Source of the DNA: Pseudolysinimonas sp051954455
GTDB lineage: Bacteria > Actinomycetota > Actinomycetes > Actinomycetales > Microbacteriaceae
Direction: 5' to 3'
Assembly: GCF_051954455.1 (NCBI RefSeq)
Contig: NZ_JBQCHS010000004.1
Span: 1 to 64,000, forward strand
DNA length: 64,000 nt
In this document: one piece after another, positions 50,983 through 58,837 of the stretch
How the letters are laid out: each line of letters opens with the position of its first letter
Position numbering within the stretch: position 1 is the first letter of the stretch
Made by a program: the position numbers and the translations under genes
Notes under the pieces: generated by a model
What the model saw: the letters and a program-made list of their open reading frames with translations, nothing else
Databases searched by the model: none
Told to the model about the DNA's origin: nothing

Positions 50983-52520
50983 TCGTCGTCCTCCACGACG
51001 TCGCCCGTCTCGGCGTCGTCGCGCCAGACGGCCGCCTCGCGCTCGGCCTCGCGCTCCGCCTCGAGCTCGGCGCGGGCCTCGGCCTTCGCGTCCATGCGCT
51101 CGAAGTAGCGCTCGCGCCGCTCGCCGCGGGTGGGGCGGTGGTTCTGATCGAGACGGGAGTCGGTGCCGCGCGAGCCGAGCGGCATGGTCGCGAGCTCGGC
51201 GGCCGAGGTGAGGGTCGGCTCCCAGTCGAAGACCGCGTCGCCGATGACCACGGTCGATCCCGGCACCGCGCCCTTGCGGAAGAGCTCGTCCTCGACGCCC
51301 AGCTTCGCGAGACGGTCGGCGAGGAAGCCGACGGCCTCCTCGTTCTGGAAGTCGGTCTGCTGGATCCAGCGCTGCGGCTTCGCGCCGAGCACCCGGTAGG
51401 TCGGCTCGGTGCCGCCCTCGACGACGACCTCGAAGTCCTTCTCATCGACGGCCCTCGGACGGATGACGATGCGCTGCGGCTCGGGTGCGGCGAGCTTCGC
51501 GGCGCGGTCGGCCTCCACGATCTCCGCGAGCGCGAACGACAGCTCGCGCAGCCCCGCCCGGCTCACGGCCGAGACCTCGAAGACGCGGTAGCCGCGCTCC
51601 TCGAGGGAGGCGCGCACGAGATCCGCGAGATCCCTCGCGTCGGGCAGGTCGACCTTGTTGAGGGCGACGAGCTGCGGGCGGTCGAGGAGCGGCGTCTGCC
51701 CCTCCGGCACCGGATAGGCGGCCAGCTCGCCGAGGATGACGTCGAGGTCGCTGAGCGGATCGCGGCCGGGGTCGAGCGTGCCGCAGTCGAGCACGTGCAG
51801 CAGCGCGGAGCACCGCTCGACGTGCCGCAGGAACTCGAGCCCGAGCCCCTTGCCCTCGCTCGCGCCCTCGATGAGGCCCGGGACGTCGGCGATCGTGTAG
51901 CGGATCTCCCCCGACTCGACGACGCCGAGGTTGGGGGTGAGGGTCGTGAACGGGTAGTCGGCGATCTTGGGGCGCGCGGCGCTCATCGCGGCGATGAGGC
52001 TCGACTTGCCGGCGCTCGGGAACCCGACGAGCGCCACGTCGGCGACCGTCTTGAGCTCGAGGCGGACGTCGCCCTCCCAGCCGTCGGTGCCGAGCAGCGC
52101 GAAACCGGGGGCCTTCCGCTTGCTGGTCGCGAGGGCCGCGTTGCCGAGGCCGCCCTGCCCGCCGTGGGCGACGGTGAACTCCAGGCCGGGGCTGTCGAGG
52201 TCGGCCAGCTGCTCGCCGTCGGCGTCGCGCACGACGGTGCCGACCGGCACCGGCAGCACGAGCTTCTCGCCCGCGTACCCGGCGCGGAAGTCGCCCATGC
52301 CCGGGCCGCCGTTGCCGCTGTGGCGGTGCGGGGCGCGCTGGTAGTTGAGGAGCGTGGTGACCTGCGGGTCGGCCAGGAGCACGATGTCGCCGCCGTTGCC
52401 GCCGTTGCCGCCGTCGGGCCCGGCGAGAGGCTTGAACTTCTCGCGGCGGACGGAGACGCAGCCGTTGCCCCCGTGACCGGAGCGCAGGTGGAGGGTCACC
52501 TGGTCGACGAACGTCGCCAT
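50979..52520 (-). CDS. obg: GTPase Obg
   Basis: Encodes 513 residues. An Obg fold with glycine-rich turns (about 1-160), the GTPase domain (GFPSAGKSS, DVPGLIEGA, NKVDLPDA) and an OCT domain are followed by a charged coiled tail rich in Glu/Arg. It acts in 50S assembly and the stringent response. Located after rplU-rpmA in the standard order, behind a UUCG hairpin. Confidence 0.97.
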   Translation of the reverse strand: MATFVDQVTLHLRSGHGGNGCVSVRREKFKPLAGPDGGNGGNGGDIVLLADPQVTTLLNYQRAPHRHSGNGGPGMGDFRAGYAGEKLVLPVPVGTVVRDADGEQLADLDSPGLEFTVAHGGQGGLGNAALATSKRKAPGFALLGTDGWEGDVRLELKTVADVALVGFPSAGKSSLIAAMSAARPKIADYPFTTLTPNLGVVESGEIRYTIADVPGLIEGASEGKGLGLEFLRHVERCSALLHVLDCGTLDPGRDPLSDLDVILGELAAYPVPEGQTPLLDRPQLVALNKVDLPDARDLADLVRASLEERGYRVFEVSAVSRAGLRELSFALAEIVEADRAAKLAAPEPQRIVIRPRAVDEKDFEVVVEGGTEPTYRVLGAKPQRWIQQTDFQNEEAVGFLADRLAKLGVEDELFRKGAVPGSTVVIGDAVFDWEPTLTSAAELATMPLGSRGTDSRLDQNHRPTRGERRERYFERMDAKAEARAELEAEREAEREAAVWRDDAETGDVVEDDE

Positions 52521-52547
52521 GACGACTCCTCTCCTGATGCAACAGAA

Positions 52548-52571
52548 GAGGGCGGGCCGAAGCCCGCCCTC
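52548..52571 (-). terminator. UUCG-loop terminator or attenuator after rpmA
   Basis: On the minus strand GAGGGCGGGC and GCCCGCCCTC form a 10-bp stem around TTCG, followed by a pyrimidine-rich TTCTGTT tail. It sits between rpmA and obg and would reduce read-through from the highly expressed ribosomal genes. Confidence 0.85.
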
Positions 52572-52593
52572 TCACACGTGAACGTGTTCCGGG

Positions 52594-52851
52594 CTACGCC
52601 TGCGGAACGACGATGTTGACGACCTTGCGGCGACCCTTGGCGCCGAACTCGACCGCGCCCGCGGCGAGCGCGAACAGGGTGTCGTCGCCACCGCGGCCGA
52701 CGTTCTCGCCCGGGTGGAAGTGAGTGCCGTGCTGACGCACGATGATCTCGCCGGCCTTGACGACCTGGCCGCCGAAGCGCTTCACGCCGAGACGCTGGGC
52801 GTTCGAGTCGCGACCGTTGCGCGTCGAGGACGCGCCCTTCTTGTGTGCCAT
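52594..52851 (-). CDS. rpmA: 50S ribosomal protein L27
   Basis: Encodes 85 residues starting MAHKKGASSTRNGRDSNAQR, with no Firmicutes-type N-terminal extension needing cleavage. It reaches the peptidyl transferase centre. 12 bp separate it from rplU. Confidence 0.98.
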   Translation of the reverse strand: MAHKKGASSTRNGRDSNAQRLGVKRFGGQVVKAGEIIVRQHGTHFHPGENVGRGGDDTLFALAAGAVEFGAKGRRKVVNIVVPQA

Positions 52852-52863
52852 GTCCCTGCCGCC

Positions 52864-53172
52864 TTACTTGATGCCGGTGATCTTGACGCGGGTCTGGTCG
52901 TGGCGGAAGCCCTGACGACGCTTGTACCCGGTCTTGTTCTTGAAGTGCTGGATCACGATCTTCGGGCCGCGCTCGTGGCCGATGACCTCGGCGGTCACCG
53001 TGATCTTGGCGAGCGCCTTCGGGTCGTGGGTGATCGTGTCGCCGTCCACGTAGAGGACGGGCGAGAGCTCGACGGTGCCGTTGACGTCGGCCTTGAGGCG
53101 GTCGAGCACGACGATGGTGCCGACCTCGACCTTCTCCTGACGGCCGCCGGCGCGCACAACTGCGTAGACCAC
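52864..53172 (-). CDS. rplU: 50S ribosomal protein L21
   Basis: Encodes 102 residues, exactly the usual length, from a GTG with AGAAGGA upstream. VVRAGGRQEKVEVG and the Lys/Arg-rich end (KTGYKRRQGFRHDQT) are typical. First gene of rplU-rpmA-obg-proB, behind its own promoter (53262-53291) and a leader of about 85 nt. Confidence 0.97.
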   Translation of the reverse strand: MVYAVVRAGGRQEKVEVGTIVVLDRLKADVNGTVELSPVLYVDGDTITHDPKALAKITVTAEVIGHERGPKIVIQHFKNKTGYKRRQGFRHDQTRVKITGIK

Positions 53173-53261
53173 GGTGATTCCTTCTGTTGGTGCAGGCGGG
53201 ACCCTGCGAATGAAGTCTGGGCGCGAGAGAACGGCACGGAGCCGATGTGCGCCAAGGATCA

Positions 53262-53291
53262 AGAATAGCCGACGAATCGGCTTCGCATCAA
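53262..53291 (-). promoter_or_regulatory. Promoter of rplU-rpmA
   Basis: On the minus strand TTGATG (53291-53286), 18 bp and TATTCT (53267-53262). The start would be near 53255, giving a leader of about 80 nt. No clear L21-leader structure could be drawn by eye. Confidence 0.65.
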
Positions 53292-53354
53292 ACCTCGCGC
53301 CGGATCGGCCCGCGGCGCGTCGGTGCGCTCCCCCGACCATCCTAGGATCGCGGG

Positions 53355-53621
53355 GTGACCGTGCTGATCGACGAGGCCGTCTGGCCGGCGCACGGCACGG
53401 TCTGGGCCCACCTCGTGAGCGACGCCGACTATGCGGAGCTGCACGACTTCGCGGCGCAGGCCGGCATCCCGCGACGGGCGTTCGACAACGACCACTACGA
53501 CGTGCCGGAGCACCGTCGTGACGACCTCATCGCGATGGGCGCCGTGCCCGTCACCGGGCGCGAGCTGCTGCGCCGGCTGCAGGGCGCCGGGCTGCGCGTC
53601 CGACAGCGCGACAAGCACTGA
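53355..53621 (+). CDS. DUF4031 domain-containing protein
   Basis: Encodes 88 residues from a GTG. The pattern VLIDEAVWPAHGTVWAHLVSD, then GIPRRAFDNDHYDVP, is the DUF4031 signature, common in Actinobacteria and of unknown function. TAGGAT lies 6 nt before the GTG. Divergent from rplU and convergent with the RNase E gene. Confidence 0.87.
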   Translation: MTVLIDEAVWPAHGTVWAHLVSDADYAELHDFAAQAGIPRRAFDNDHYDVPEHRRDDLIAMGAVPVTGRELLRRLQGAGLRVRQRDKH

Positions 53622-53629
53622 CGCGCCTT

Positions 53630-53692
53630 CCGCCGGTGCGATGAGTTGCACCGGCGGCCGCAAGTTCCGGCGCGCGTGCAATTAATCGCACG
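53630..53692. terminator. Paired hairpins between DUF4031 gene and RNase E gene
   Basis: CCGCCGGTGC (53630-53639) pairs with GCACCGGCGG (53648-53657) around GATGAGTT. CGTGC (53675-53679) pairs with GCACG (53688-53692). Read on the opposite strand, the second hairpin's loop is GATTAATT, so the two are inverted copies of one unit. They end the two convergent transcripts. Confidence 0.65.
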
Positions 53693-53708
53693 GCCGCGGG
53701 TGGCTTCG

Positions 53709-56048
53709 TCAGTCGGCGGCCTCGTCGGGCGTGACGACGGCCCCGGTCGAGACCCGGCGCGAGCGACGCGCGCGGCCCTGACCGGGCGCGTTCGGCTCGG
53801 GGAGCGCCTCGAGCACCGAACCGAGGATCTCCTCCGCCGCCTCCGTGCTCATCCGCCGTCCGCCGCGCTGCGCCGGCTGCACCGGGATGTCGAGGATCTC
53901 GACCGCGGTCTCGGCGGCGCCGACGGCCGCCTGCTCCACGACCGGCTGCTCCGCGACCTCCTCGACGTGCTCGCCGCCCTCCTCGTCGTGCGGGTGCACG
54001 GTCGACTTGGCGATCTGCGCGAGCGCGTTGCGCACGTCGTCGGTGAGCTGGTGGGTGCCGCCCGGGCCGTGCCCGTTCTTCGCTCCCCCGCGCCCGCGAC
54101 GACTGCGGCCCTGGCCCGGCTGACCGGCCGGTCCCTGCGCGCCGCCGGCTCCCTGCTCCTGCGGGCGGTGCTTGAACACGGGGTCGTGGTGGACGATGAT
54201 CCCGCGCCCGGCGCAGTGCTCGCAGGTCTCGCTGAACGACTCCACGAGCCCGAGGCCGAGCTTCTTGCGGGTCATCTGCACGAGGCAGAGCGAGGTCACC
54301 TCGGCGACCTGGTGCTTCGTGCGGTCGCGGCTCAGGCACTCGACGAGCCGACGGAGCACGAGGTCGCGGTTGGACTCCAGCACCATGTCGATGAAGTCCG
54401 TGACGATGATGCCGCCGATGTCGCGGAGCCGCAGCTGCCGCACGATCTCCTCGGCCGCCTCGAGGTTGTTCTTGGTGACGGTCTCTTCGAGGTTGCCGCC
54501 GGATCCGACGAACTTGCCCGTGTTGACGTCGATGACCGTCATGGCCTCGGTGCGGTCGATGATGAGCGACCCGCCGGAGGGCAGCCACACCTTGCGCTCG
54601 AGGGCCTTCTCGATCTGCTCCGAGATGCGGTACTCGTCGAACGAGTCCTTCTCGCCGGCGTAGGTCTCCACCCGGTCCATGAGGTCCGGGGCGACCGCCC
54701 CGATGTAGCGCTCGATCGTCTCGCGCGCGTCGTCGCCTTCGATGACCAGCTTCTGGAAGTCCTCGTTGAAGACGTCGCGGACGATCTTGACCAGCAGGTC
54801 GGGCTCCGAGTGGAGGAGCGTCGGCGCCTGGCCGATCTCGACCGCGCGCTGGATCTCGGCCCACTGCGCCGTGAGGCGGTTGACGTCGAGCGTCAGCTGC
54901 TCCTCGGTCGCGCCCTCGGCGGCCGTGCGCACGATGACGCCGGCGTCGTCGGGCAGGACCTCCTTGAGGATCTTCTTCAGGCGCGCGCGCTCGGTGTCGG
55001 GGAGCTTGCGGCTGATGCCGTTCATGGAGCCGTTCGGCACGTAGACGAGGTAGCGGCCGGGCAGCGACACCTGCGACGTGAGGCGGGCGCCCTTGTGGCC
55101 GACAGGGTCCTTCGTGACCTGCACGAGCACGCGGTCGCCGGGCTTCAACGCCAGCTCGATGCGGCGCGCCTGGTTCTTGACGCCGTCGGACTCGGCCGCC
55201 GCGGCGGCGGCCTCCCAGTCGACCTCGCCCGAGTAGAGCACCGCGTTGCGGCCCCGGCCGATGTCGACGAACGCCGCCTCCATCGACGGGAGCACGTTCT
55301 GCACCCGACCGAGGTAGACGTTGCCGATGAGGCTCGCGTCCTGCGCGCGGGCGACGTAGTGCTCGACGAGCACCCCGTCCTCGAGCACGCCGATCTGGAT
55401 CCGGCCGTACTTGGAGCGGACGACCATGACGCGGTCGACGCTCTCGCGGCGGGCGAGGAACTCGGCCTCGGTGATGACGGGACGCCGACGCCCGGCGTCG
55501 CGGCCGTCGCGACGGCGCTGCTTCTTCGCCTCGAGCCGGGTGGAGCCCTTGACCTTCTGCGGCTCGGTGATGACAGGAGCCTGACGCGGCTCGCGGACCT
55601 TGACGGTCGTGCCGGGGGCGTCGTCGCCCTCCCGCGCGCCCTCGCCCGAGCGGCGTCGGCTGCGGCGGCGGCTGCTGCCGACCGCGGCCGGACCGGACGG
55701 CGCGTCGTCGGCGTCGCGCTCCTCGCGCTCCGGGGCGATCGCCCCGGGGGGCGGAGGCGGAGGCGCCTGGAAGAGCAGGGCGAAGGGGCTCGCGCCGGCG
55801 ACGGGGGCCTCGGTGACCGTCGCTGCGGTTTCGGCGGCGCCAGGCGTCTCGTCGGCCGGCGGCTCGTCGGACGGCTTCTCGTCGACCGGTGTCTCGGCGA
55901 TCGGCCCGATGCCGGTCGGCGACTCCGCGGAGACGTGGGCCGCCGCCCTCTTCGCGCCGCCGGAACGGCGCGAGCGCTTCGGCTTCGCCGCCGCCTGCTC
56001 CGCACCCTCGGTGCCGTTGTTGTCGATGTTCTCGGTGTCATCCACCAT
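53709..56048 (-). CDS. rne: Ribonuclease E/G family
   Basis: Encodes 779 residues. A disordered, Pro/Arg/Glu-rich N-terminus (about 1-195) precedes the catalytic core: S1 domain (VLPSMEAAFVDIGRGRNAVLY region), the Mg site with TVIDVNTGKFVGSGG and IIVTDFIDM, and a zinc-link CEHCAGRG. A C-terminal basic Gly-rich tail (GRSRRGRGGAKN) and acidic end follow. This inverted layout, with the scaffold at the N-terminus, is typical of actinobacterial RNase E/G. It is central to mRNA decay and rRNA processing. Start chosen at M-V-D-D-T; a leader of about 240 nt lies upstream. Confidence 0.94.
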   Translation of the reverse strand: MVDDTENIDNNGTEGAEQAAAKPKRSRRSGGAKRAAAHVSAESPTGIGPIAETPVDEKPSDEPPADETPGAAETAATVTEAPVAGASPFALLFQAPPPPPPGAIAPEREERDADDAPSGPAAVGSSRRRSRRRSGEGAREGDDAPGTTVKVREPRQAPVITEPQKVKGSTRLEAKKQRRRDGRDAGRRRPVITEAEFLARRESVDRVMVVRSKYGRIQIGVLEDGVLVEHYVARAQDASLIGNVYLGRVQNVLPSMEAAFVDIGRGRNAVLYSGEVDWEAAAAAAESDGVKNQARRIELALKPGDRVLVQVTKDPVGHKGARLTSQVSLPGRYLVYVPNGSMNGISRKLPDTERARLKKILKEVLPDDAGVIVRTAAEGATEEQLTLDVNRLTAQWAEIQRAVEIGQAPTLLHSEPDLLVKIVRDVFNEDFQKLVIEGDDARETIERYIGAVAPDLMDRVETYAGEKDSFDEYRISEQIEKALERKVWLPSGGSLIIDRTEAMTVIDVNTGKFVGSGGNLEETVTKNNLEAAEEIVRQLRLRDIGGIIVTDFIDMVLESNRDLVLRRLVECLSRDRTKHQVAEVTSLCLVQMTRKKLGLGLVESFSETCEHCAGRGIIVHHDPVFKHRPQEQGAGGAQGPAGQPGQGRSRRGRGGAKNGHGPGGTHQLTDDVRNALAQIAKSTVHPHDEEGGEHVEEVAEQPVVEQAAVGAAETAVEILDIPVQPAQRGGRRMSTEAAEEILGSVLEALPEPNAPGQGRARRSRRVSTGAVVTPDEAAD

Positions 56049-56360
56049 CGCTGGTGCACTCCTCGCCCCGGGGTGGCCGCCCACCGGCCGGGTGCTCTCG
56101 TGCGGCGCCGCGAGCGGCCTCCGCGAATCCTCTCTTCACGATCCCGGCCCTCTCGGCGGGGATCCCGTGCGCCCTGTCACGGCGCCTCTCGCAACTGGCA
56201 TGCGACGCGGTGCAGGTCTGCACTCGCGGCCCGGTGTGCCCGGTAAGCCTTGTCTGGTGCCGCCGTCCGAGCGCGGCTCGGTTCGACGGTCGATGCTGAT
56301 TATCTCACGAGCCGGGGCTGCGCCCGGCATCCGCTCATCGCGTGTGGTGATAATCGCTCC
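56049..56360. promoter_or_regulatory. Long divergent control region: RNase E leader and VKOR promoter
   Basis: This 312-bp gap holds no gene. Two GATAAT -10 boxes point away from each other: minus strand 56304-56299 for rne and plus strand 56349-56354 for the VKOR gene; they are parts of an inverted repeat GATTATC/GATAATC. The plus box ends 6 nt before the GTG at 56361 (leaderless). The minus box predicts an rne leader of about 240 nt. RNase E of E. coli controls its own message through its leader; a similar role here is inference. Confidence 0.55.
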
Positions 56361-56966
56361 GTGACCGACGCCGCCATCGCCCCGCGACGCCCCTGGGCCT
56401 ACGCGATCTTCCTCGTCGTGTTCGGGGCCGCCGGCTGGTGGGCGGCCTTCCAGCTCACGCTCGACAAGTTCCTCGTGCTGGAGAAGGGCAAGAACGCCGT
56501 TCTCAACTGCAACATCAGCCCGTTCGTCCAGTGCGGCACGAATCTGCAGTCGTGGCAGGGCTCCGCATTCGGCTTCCCCAACCCGATTCTCGGGCTCGGC
56601 GGATTCGCCGCCGTCATCGCCGTCGGGGTGACCCTGCTGGCCGGAGCACGTCTCGCCCGCTGGTACTGGTGGTTGTTCAATCTGGGAGTGGCGGGGGCTC
56701 TGGTGTTCACCATCTGGCTGATCGTCCAGAGCGCGTTCGTGCTCGGCACGCTCTGCCCCTGGTGCGGCCTGGTCTACCTGGTGATGTTCCCGTTGTTCTG
56801 GGTGGTCACGCTGCGCAACGCGGCGACGGGCGAGTTCGGGTCGAGGCTGACCCGGATCGGCGGCATCCTCCTGCCGTACGCCGCACCGATCGCGATCGTC
56901 TGCCTCATCGCGGTCGGTCTGATCTTCCAGCTGCGCCTCGACGTGCTGCACCACCTCGCGGCTTGA
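56361..56966 (+). CDS. Vitamin K epoxide reductase (VKOR) family protein
   Basis: Encodes 201 residues from a GTG. There are about five membrane helices, a loop cysteine pair (Cys50 and Cys58 in CNISPFVQC) and the quinone-side CPWC (Cys132, Cys135). Bacterial VKOR takes electrons from DsbA-like oxidases and passes them to quinone, replacing DsbB. The DsbA-like gene follows after 52 bp, so the two form a disulfide-forming system for exported proteins. Confidence 0.93.
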   Translation: MTDAAIAPRRPWAYAIFLVVFGAAGWWAAFQLTLDKFLVLEKGKNAVLNCNISPFVQCGTNLQSWQGSAFGFPNPILGLGGFAAVIAVGVTLLAGARLARWYWWLFNLGVAGALVFTIWLIVQSAFVLGTLCPWCGLVYLVMFPLFWVVTLRNAATGEFGSRLTRIGGILLPYAAPIAIVCLIAVGLIFQLRLDVLHHLAA

Positions 56967-57018
56967 TCCTTCAGTAGCCTCTCAGAGTCCTCCGACCACC
57001 GACCCTTAGGTTTCCCAC

Positions 57019-57903
57019 GTGCCCGAAGAGCGACTCACCAAGAACCAGCGCCGCGAGCAGGCGCGCGAACTCGCTCGAAAGGAGCGCGAGAAGGCGCAGC
57101 GCCGCGATCGGCTGATGAAGATCCTGGTGCCGGTCATCGTGGTTGTCGTCCTGCTCGTCGCCGGCGGGATCACCGCCGCGGTGATCATCGCCCAGCCGAA
57201 GCCGGCGCCGGTCGCGGCCAACGGCCCGAAGAACATGATCAGCGACGGCATCGTCTTCACCGGCCAGAACGGCACCATCACCCCGACGCAGACCGCGGGG
57301 CTCAAGAAGGGGCAGGATCCGGTCCCGGCGGAGACTCCGAGCTCGGGATCGCCCGTCCATATAACGACCTACGTCGACCTCTCGTGCCCGGTCTGCAAGT
57401 CGTTCGAGGAGACCAACTCCGCGCAGATCCAAGACATGGTGAAGGCCGGCAAGGCCGTGCTCGAGGTGAAGCCGGTGGCGATCCTCAACAACAGCTACCA
57501 GGGGTCGCAGTACTCGCAGCGGGTGAACACGGCCATGGCCTGCGTCGCCAACTACGAGCCGGACAGCGTGCTCCCGGTGATGAAGCAGCTCTACGCCGAC
57601 CAGCCGGACGAGCAGACCACGAGCGGCTTCACGAACAACCAGATCGTCTCGGAGCTCAAGAAGGCGGGGGTGGACGATCAGAAGATCACCAGCTGCGTGC
57701 TCGGGCAGAGTTTCACGAAGTGGGTGACGGCGGCCACTGACCGCGCCACCGGCGACCGTTCCCTCGTCCAGCCCGGCTCCCAGGGCTTCGGGACGCCGAC
57801 CATCGTCATCAACGGCCAGCTCCTGAGCGGTAACGCCTTCTCGCAGTCGCTGACCAGCGCGAGCGCGTTCAAGGCGATCCTCGATTCCGCCGCCGGCGCC
57901 TGA
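57019..57903 (+). CDS. DsbA-like thiol-disulfide oxidoreductase, membrane-anchored
   Basis: Encodes 294 residues from a GTG. The cytoplasmic N-terminus is highly charged (about 1-33), followed by one signal-anchor helix (34-58) and an outer thioredoxin-fold domain with active site CPVC (Cys123, Cys126) and the cis-Pro loop FGTPTIVING. Two further cysteines (ACVANY, SCVLGQ) may form a structural disulfide. It is the likely partner of the upstream VKOR. TAGGTT is 6 nt before the GTG. Confidence 0.93.
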   Translation: MPEERLTKNQRREQARELARKEREKAQRRDRLMKILVPVIVVVVLLVAGGITAAVIIAQPKPAPVAANGPKNMISDGIVFTGQNGTITPTQTAGLKKGQDPVPAETPSSGSPVHITTYVDLSCPVCKSFEETNSAQIQDMVKAGKAVLEVKPVAILNNSYQGSQYSQRVNTAMACVANYEPDSVLPVMKQLYADQPDEQTTSGFTNNQIVSELKKAGVDDQKITSCVLGQSFTKWVTAATDRATGDRSLVQPGSQGFGTPTIVINGQLLSGNAFSQSLTSASAFKAILDSAAGA

Positions 57904-57914
57904 GCAGTTCACGA

Positions 57915-57952
57915 CGAAGGGGTCCCGCACCGATCGGTGCGGGACCCCTTCG
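57915..57952. terminator. Strong bidirectional terminator, perfect 38-bp palindrome
   Basis: The arms CGAAGGGGTCCCGCACC and GGTGCGGGACCCCTTCG meet at GATC. It separates the convergent DsbA-like and ndk genes. Confidence 0.88.
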
Positions 57953-57972
57953 TGTTGCCGGTGCGGATCGGG

Positions 57973-58389
57973 TCAGGCGAACCAGAGACCGAGCTCGCGC
58001 TGCGCCGATTCCGGCGCGTCGGAGCCGTGGACGAGGTTCTGCTGCACCTTGAGGCCCCAGTCGCGGCCGAGGTCGCCGCGGATCGTGCCGGGCGCCGCCG
58101 CGGTCGGGTCGGTCGCGCCCGCGAGGGAGCGGAATCCCTCGATGACGCGGTCGCCGGCGACGCGCATCGCGACGACCGGGCCGGACTGCATGAACTCCAC
58201 GAGCGGCTCGTAGAACGGCTTGCCCTCGTGCTCGGCGTAGTGCTTCGCGAGGAGCTCGCGGTCGGCGGTGAGCATCCGCACGTCGACCAGCTGGTAGCCC
58301 TTCGCCTCGATGCGGCGCAGGATCTCGCCGGTGAGGCCGCGGGCGACCCCGTCCGGCTTGACGATGACGAGGGTCTCTTCGACGGTCAT
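57973..58389 (-). CDS. ndk: Nucleoside diphosphate kinase
   Basis: Encodes 138 residues. TLVIVKPDGV at the start and NLVHGSDAPESAQREL with the catalytic His are diagnostic. It balances nucleoside triphosphates. ATGA overlap with the DUF4233 gene; last gene of ileS-folC-DUF4233-ndk, a conserved actinobacterial order. Confidence 0.98.
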   Translation of the reverse strand: MTVEETLVIVKPDGVARGLTGEILRRIEAKGYQLVDVRMLTADRELLAKHYAEHEGKPFYEPLVEFMQSGPVVAMRVAGDRVIEGFRSLAGATDPTAAAPGTIRGDLGRDWGLKVQQNLVHGSDAPESAQRELGLWFA

Positions 58390-58742
58390 GCTGACTCGCT
58401 TTCCGCCAGCCTCTGCTGGCGCTCGATCTGACGGGAACGGAGGAAGCAGTAGAGCCACACCGCGGCGAACACGGCGCCGACGACGTACATGGCGGGGCTG
58501 AGGATGCCGAGCAGGATCAACCCGACCTGGGCGACGGCGCCGAGGTACACGGCCCACGCCCAGCGCTGGAGGCCGGCCAGCACGGCGAGTCCGACGATGC
58601 AGGCGGCACCGACGACGAACGCCGTCGCCGGCGGGAGCAGGTGGAGACCGAAGAAGACGAGGGTCGCGAAGAACATCACGACCGCCTCCATGACGAGCAC
58701 GATCGACAGGAGTGACTCGCGGAGGCCCCGCTGCCGGCGCAC
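58386..58742 (-). CDS. DUF4233 family membrane protein
   Basis: Encodes 118 residues with four membrane helices (first: SLLSIVLVMEAVVMFFATLVF). Function unknown; always near folC and ndk in Actinobacteria. The GTG at 58742 is chosen because homologues begin just before R-E-S-L-L-S. A GTG at 58841 would add 33 residues translated from the intergenic repeat (58747-58837) and overlap folC by 17 nt. Confidence 0.8.
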   Translation of the reverse strand: MRRQRGLRESLLSIVLVMEAVVMFFATLVFFGLHLLPPATAFVVGAACIVGLAVLAGLQRWAWAVYLGAVAQVGLILLGILSPAMYVVGAVFAAVWLYCFLRSRQIERQQRLAESESA

Positions 58743-58746
58743 CCGT

Positions 58747-58837
58747 GCGGGTCCAGTAGCCGGCGCAGCCGGCGTATCGAGACCGCTCTCGCCCTCACCG
58801 GGGTTTCGAGACGGCCCTTCGGGCCTACTCAACCCCC
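58747..58837. repeat. Intergenic inverted repeat, copy D
   Basis: Arms GCGGGTCCAGTAG (58747-58759) and CTACTCAACCCCC (58825-58837). Next to them lie GGCGCAGCCGGCG and GGCCCTTCGGGCC hairpins and, inside, TATCGAGACC and GGGTTTCGAGA. The right arm provides G-V-E and the TAG stop of folC. It separates folC from the DUF4233 gene within an operon, where neighbours in this cluster usually overlap. Confidence 0.8.

Noticed and set aside
53173..53255. An L21 leader RNA upstream of rplU
   Set aside because: The leader is long enough, but I could not draw a conserved structure by eye.
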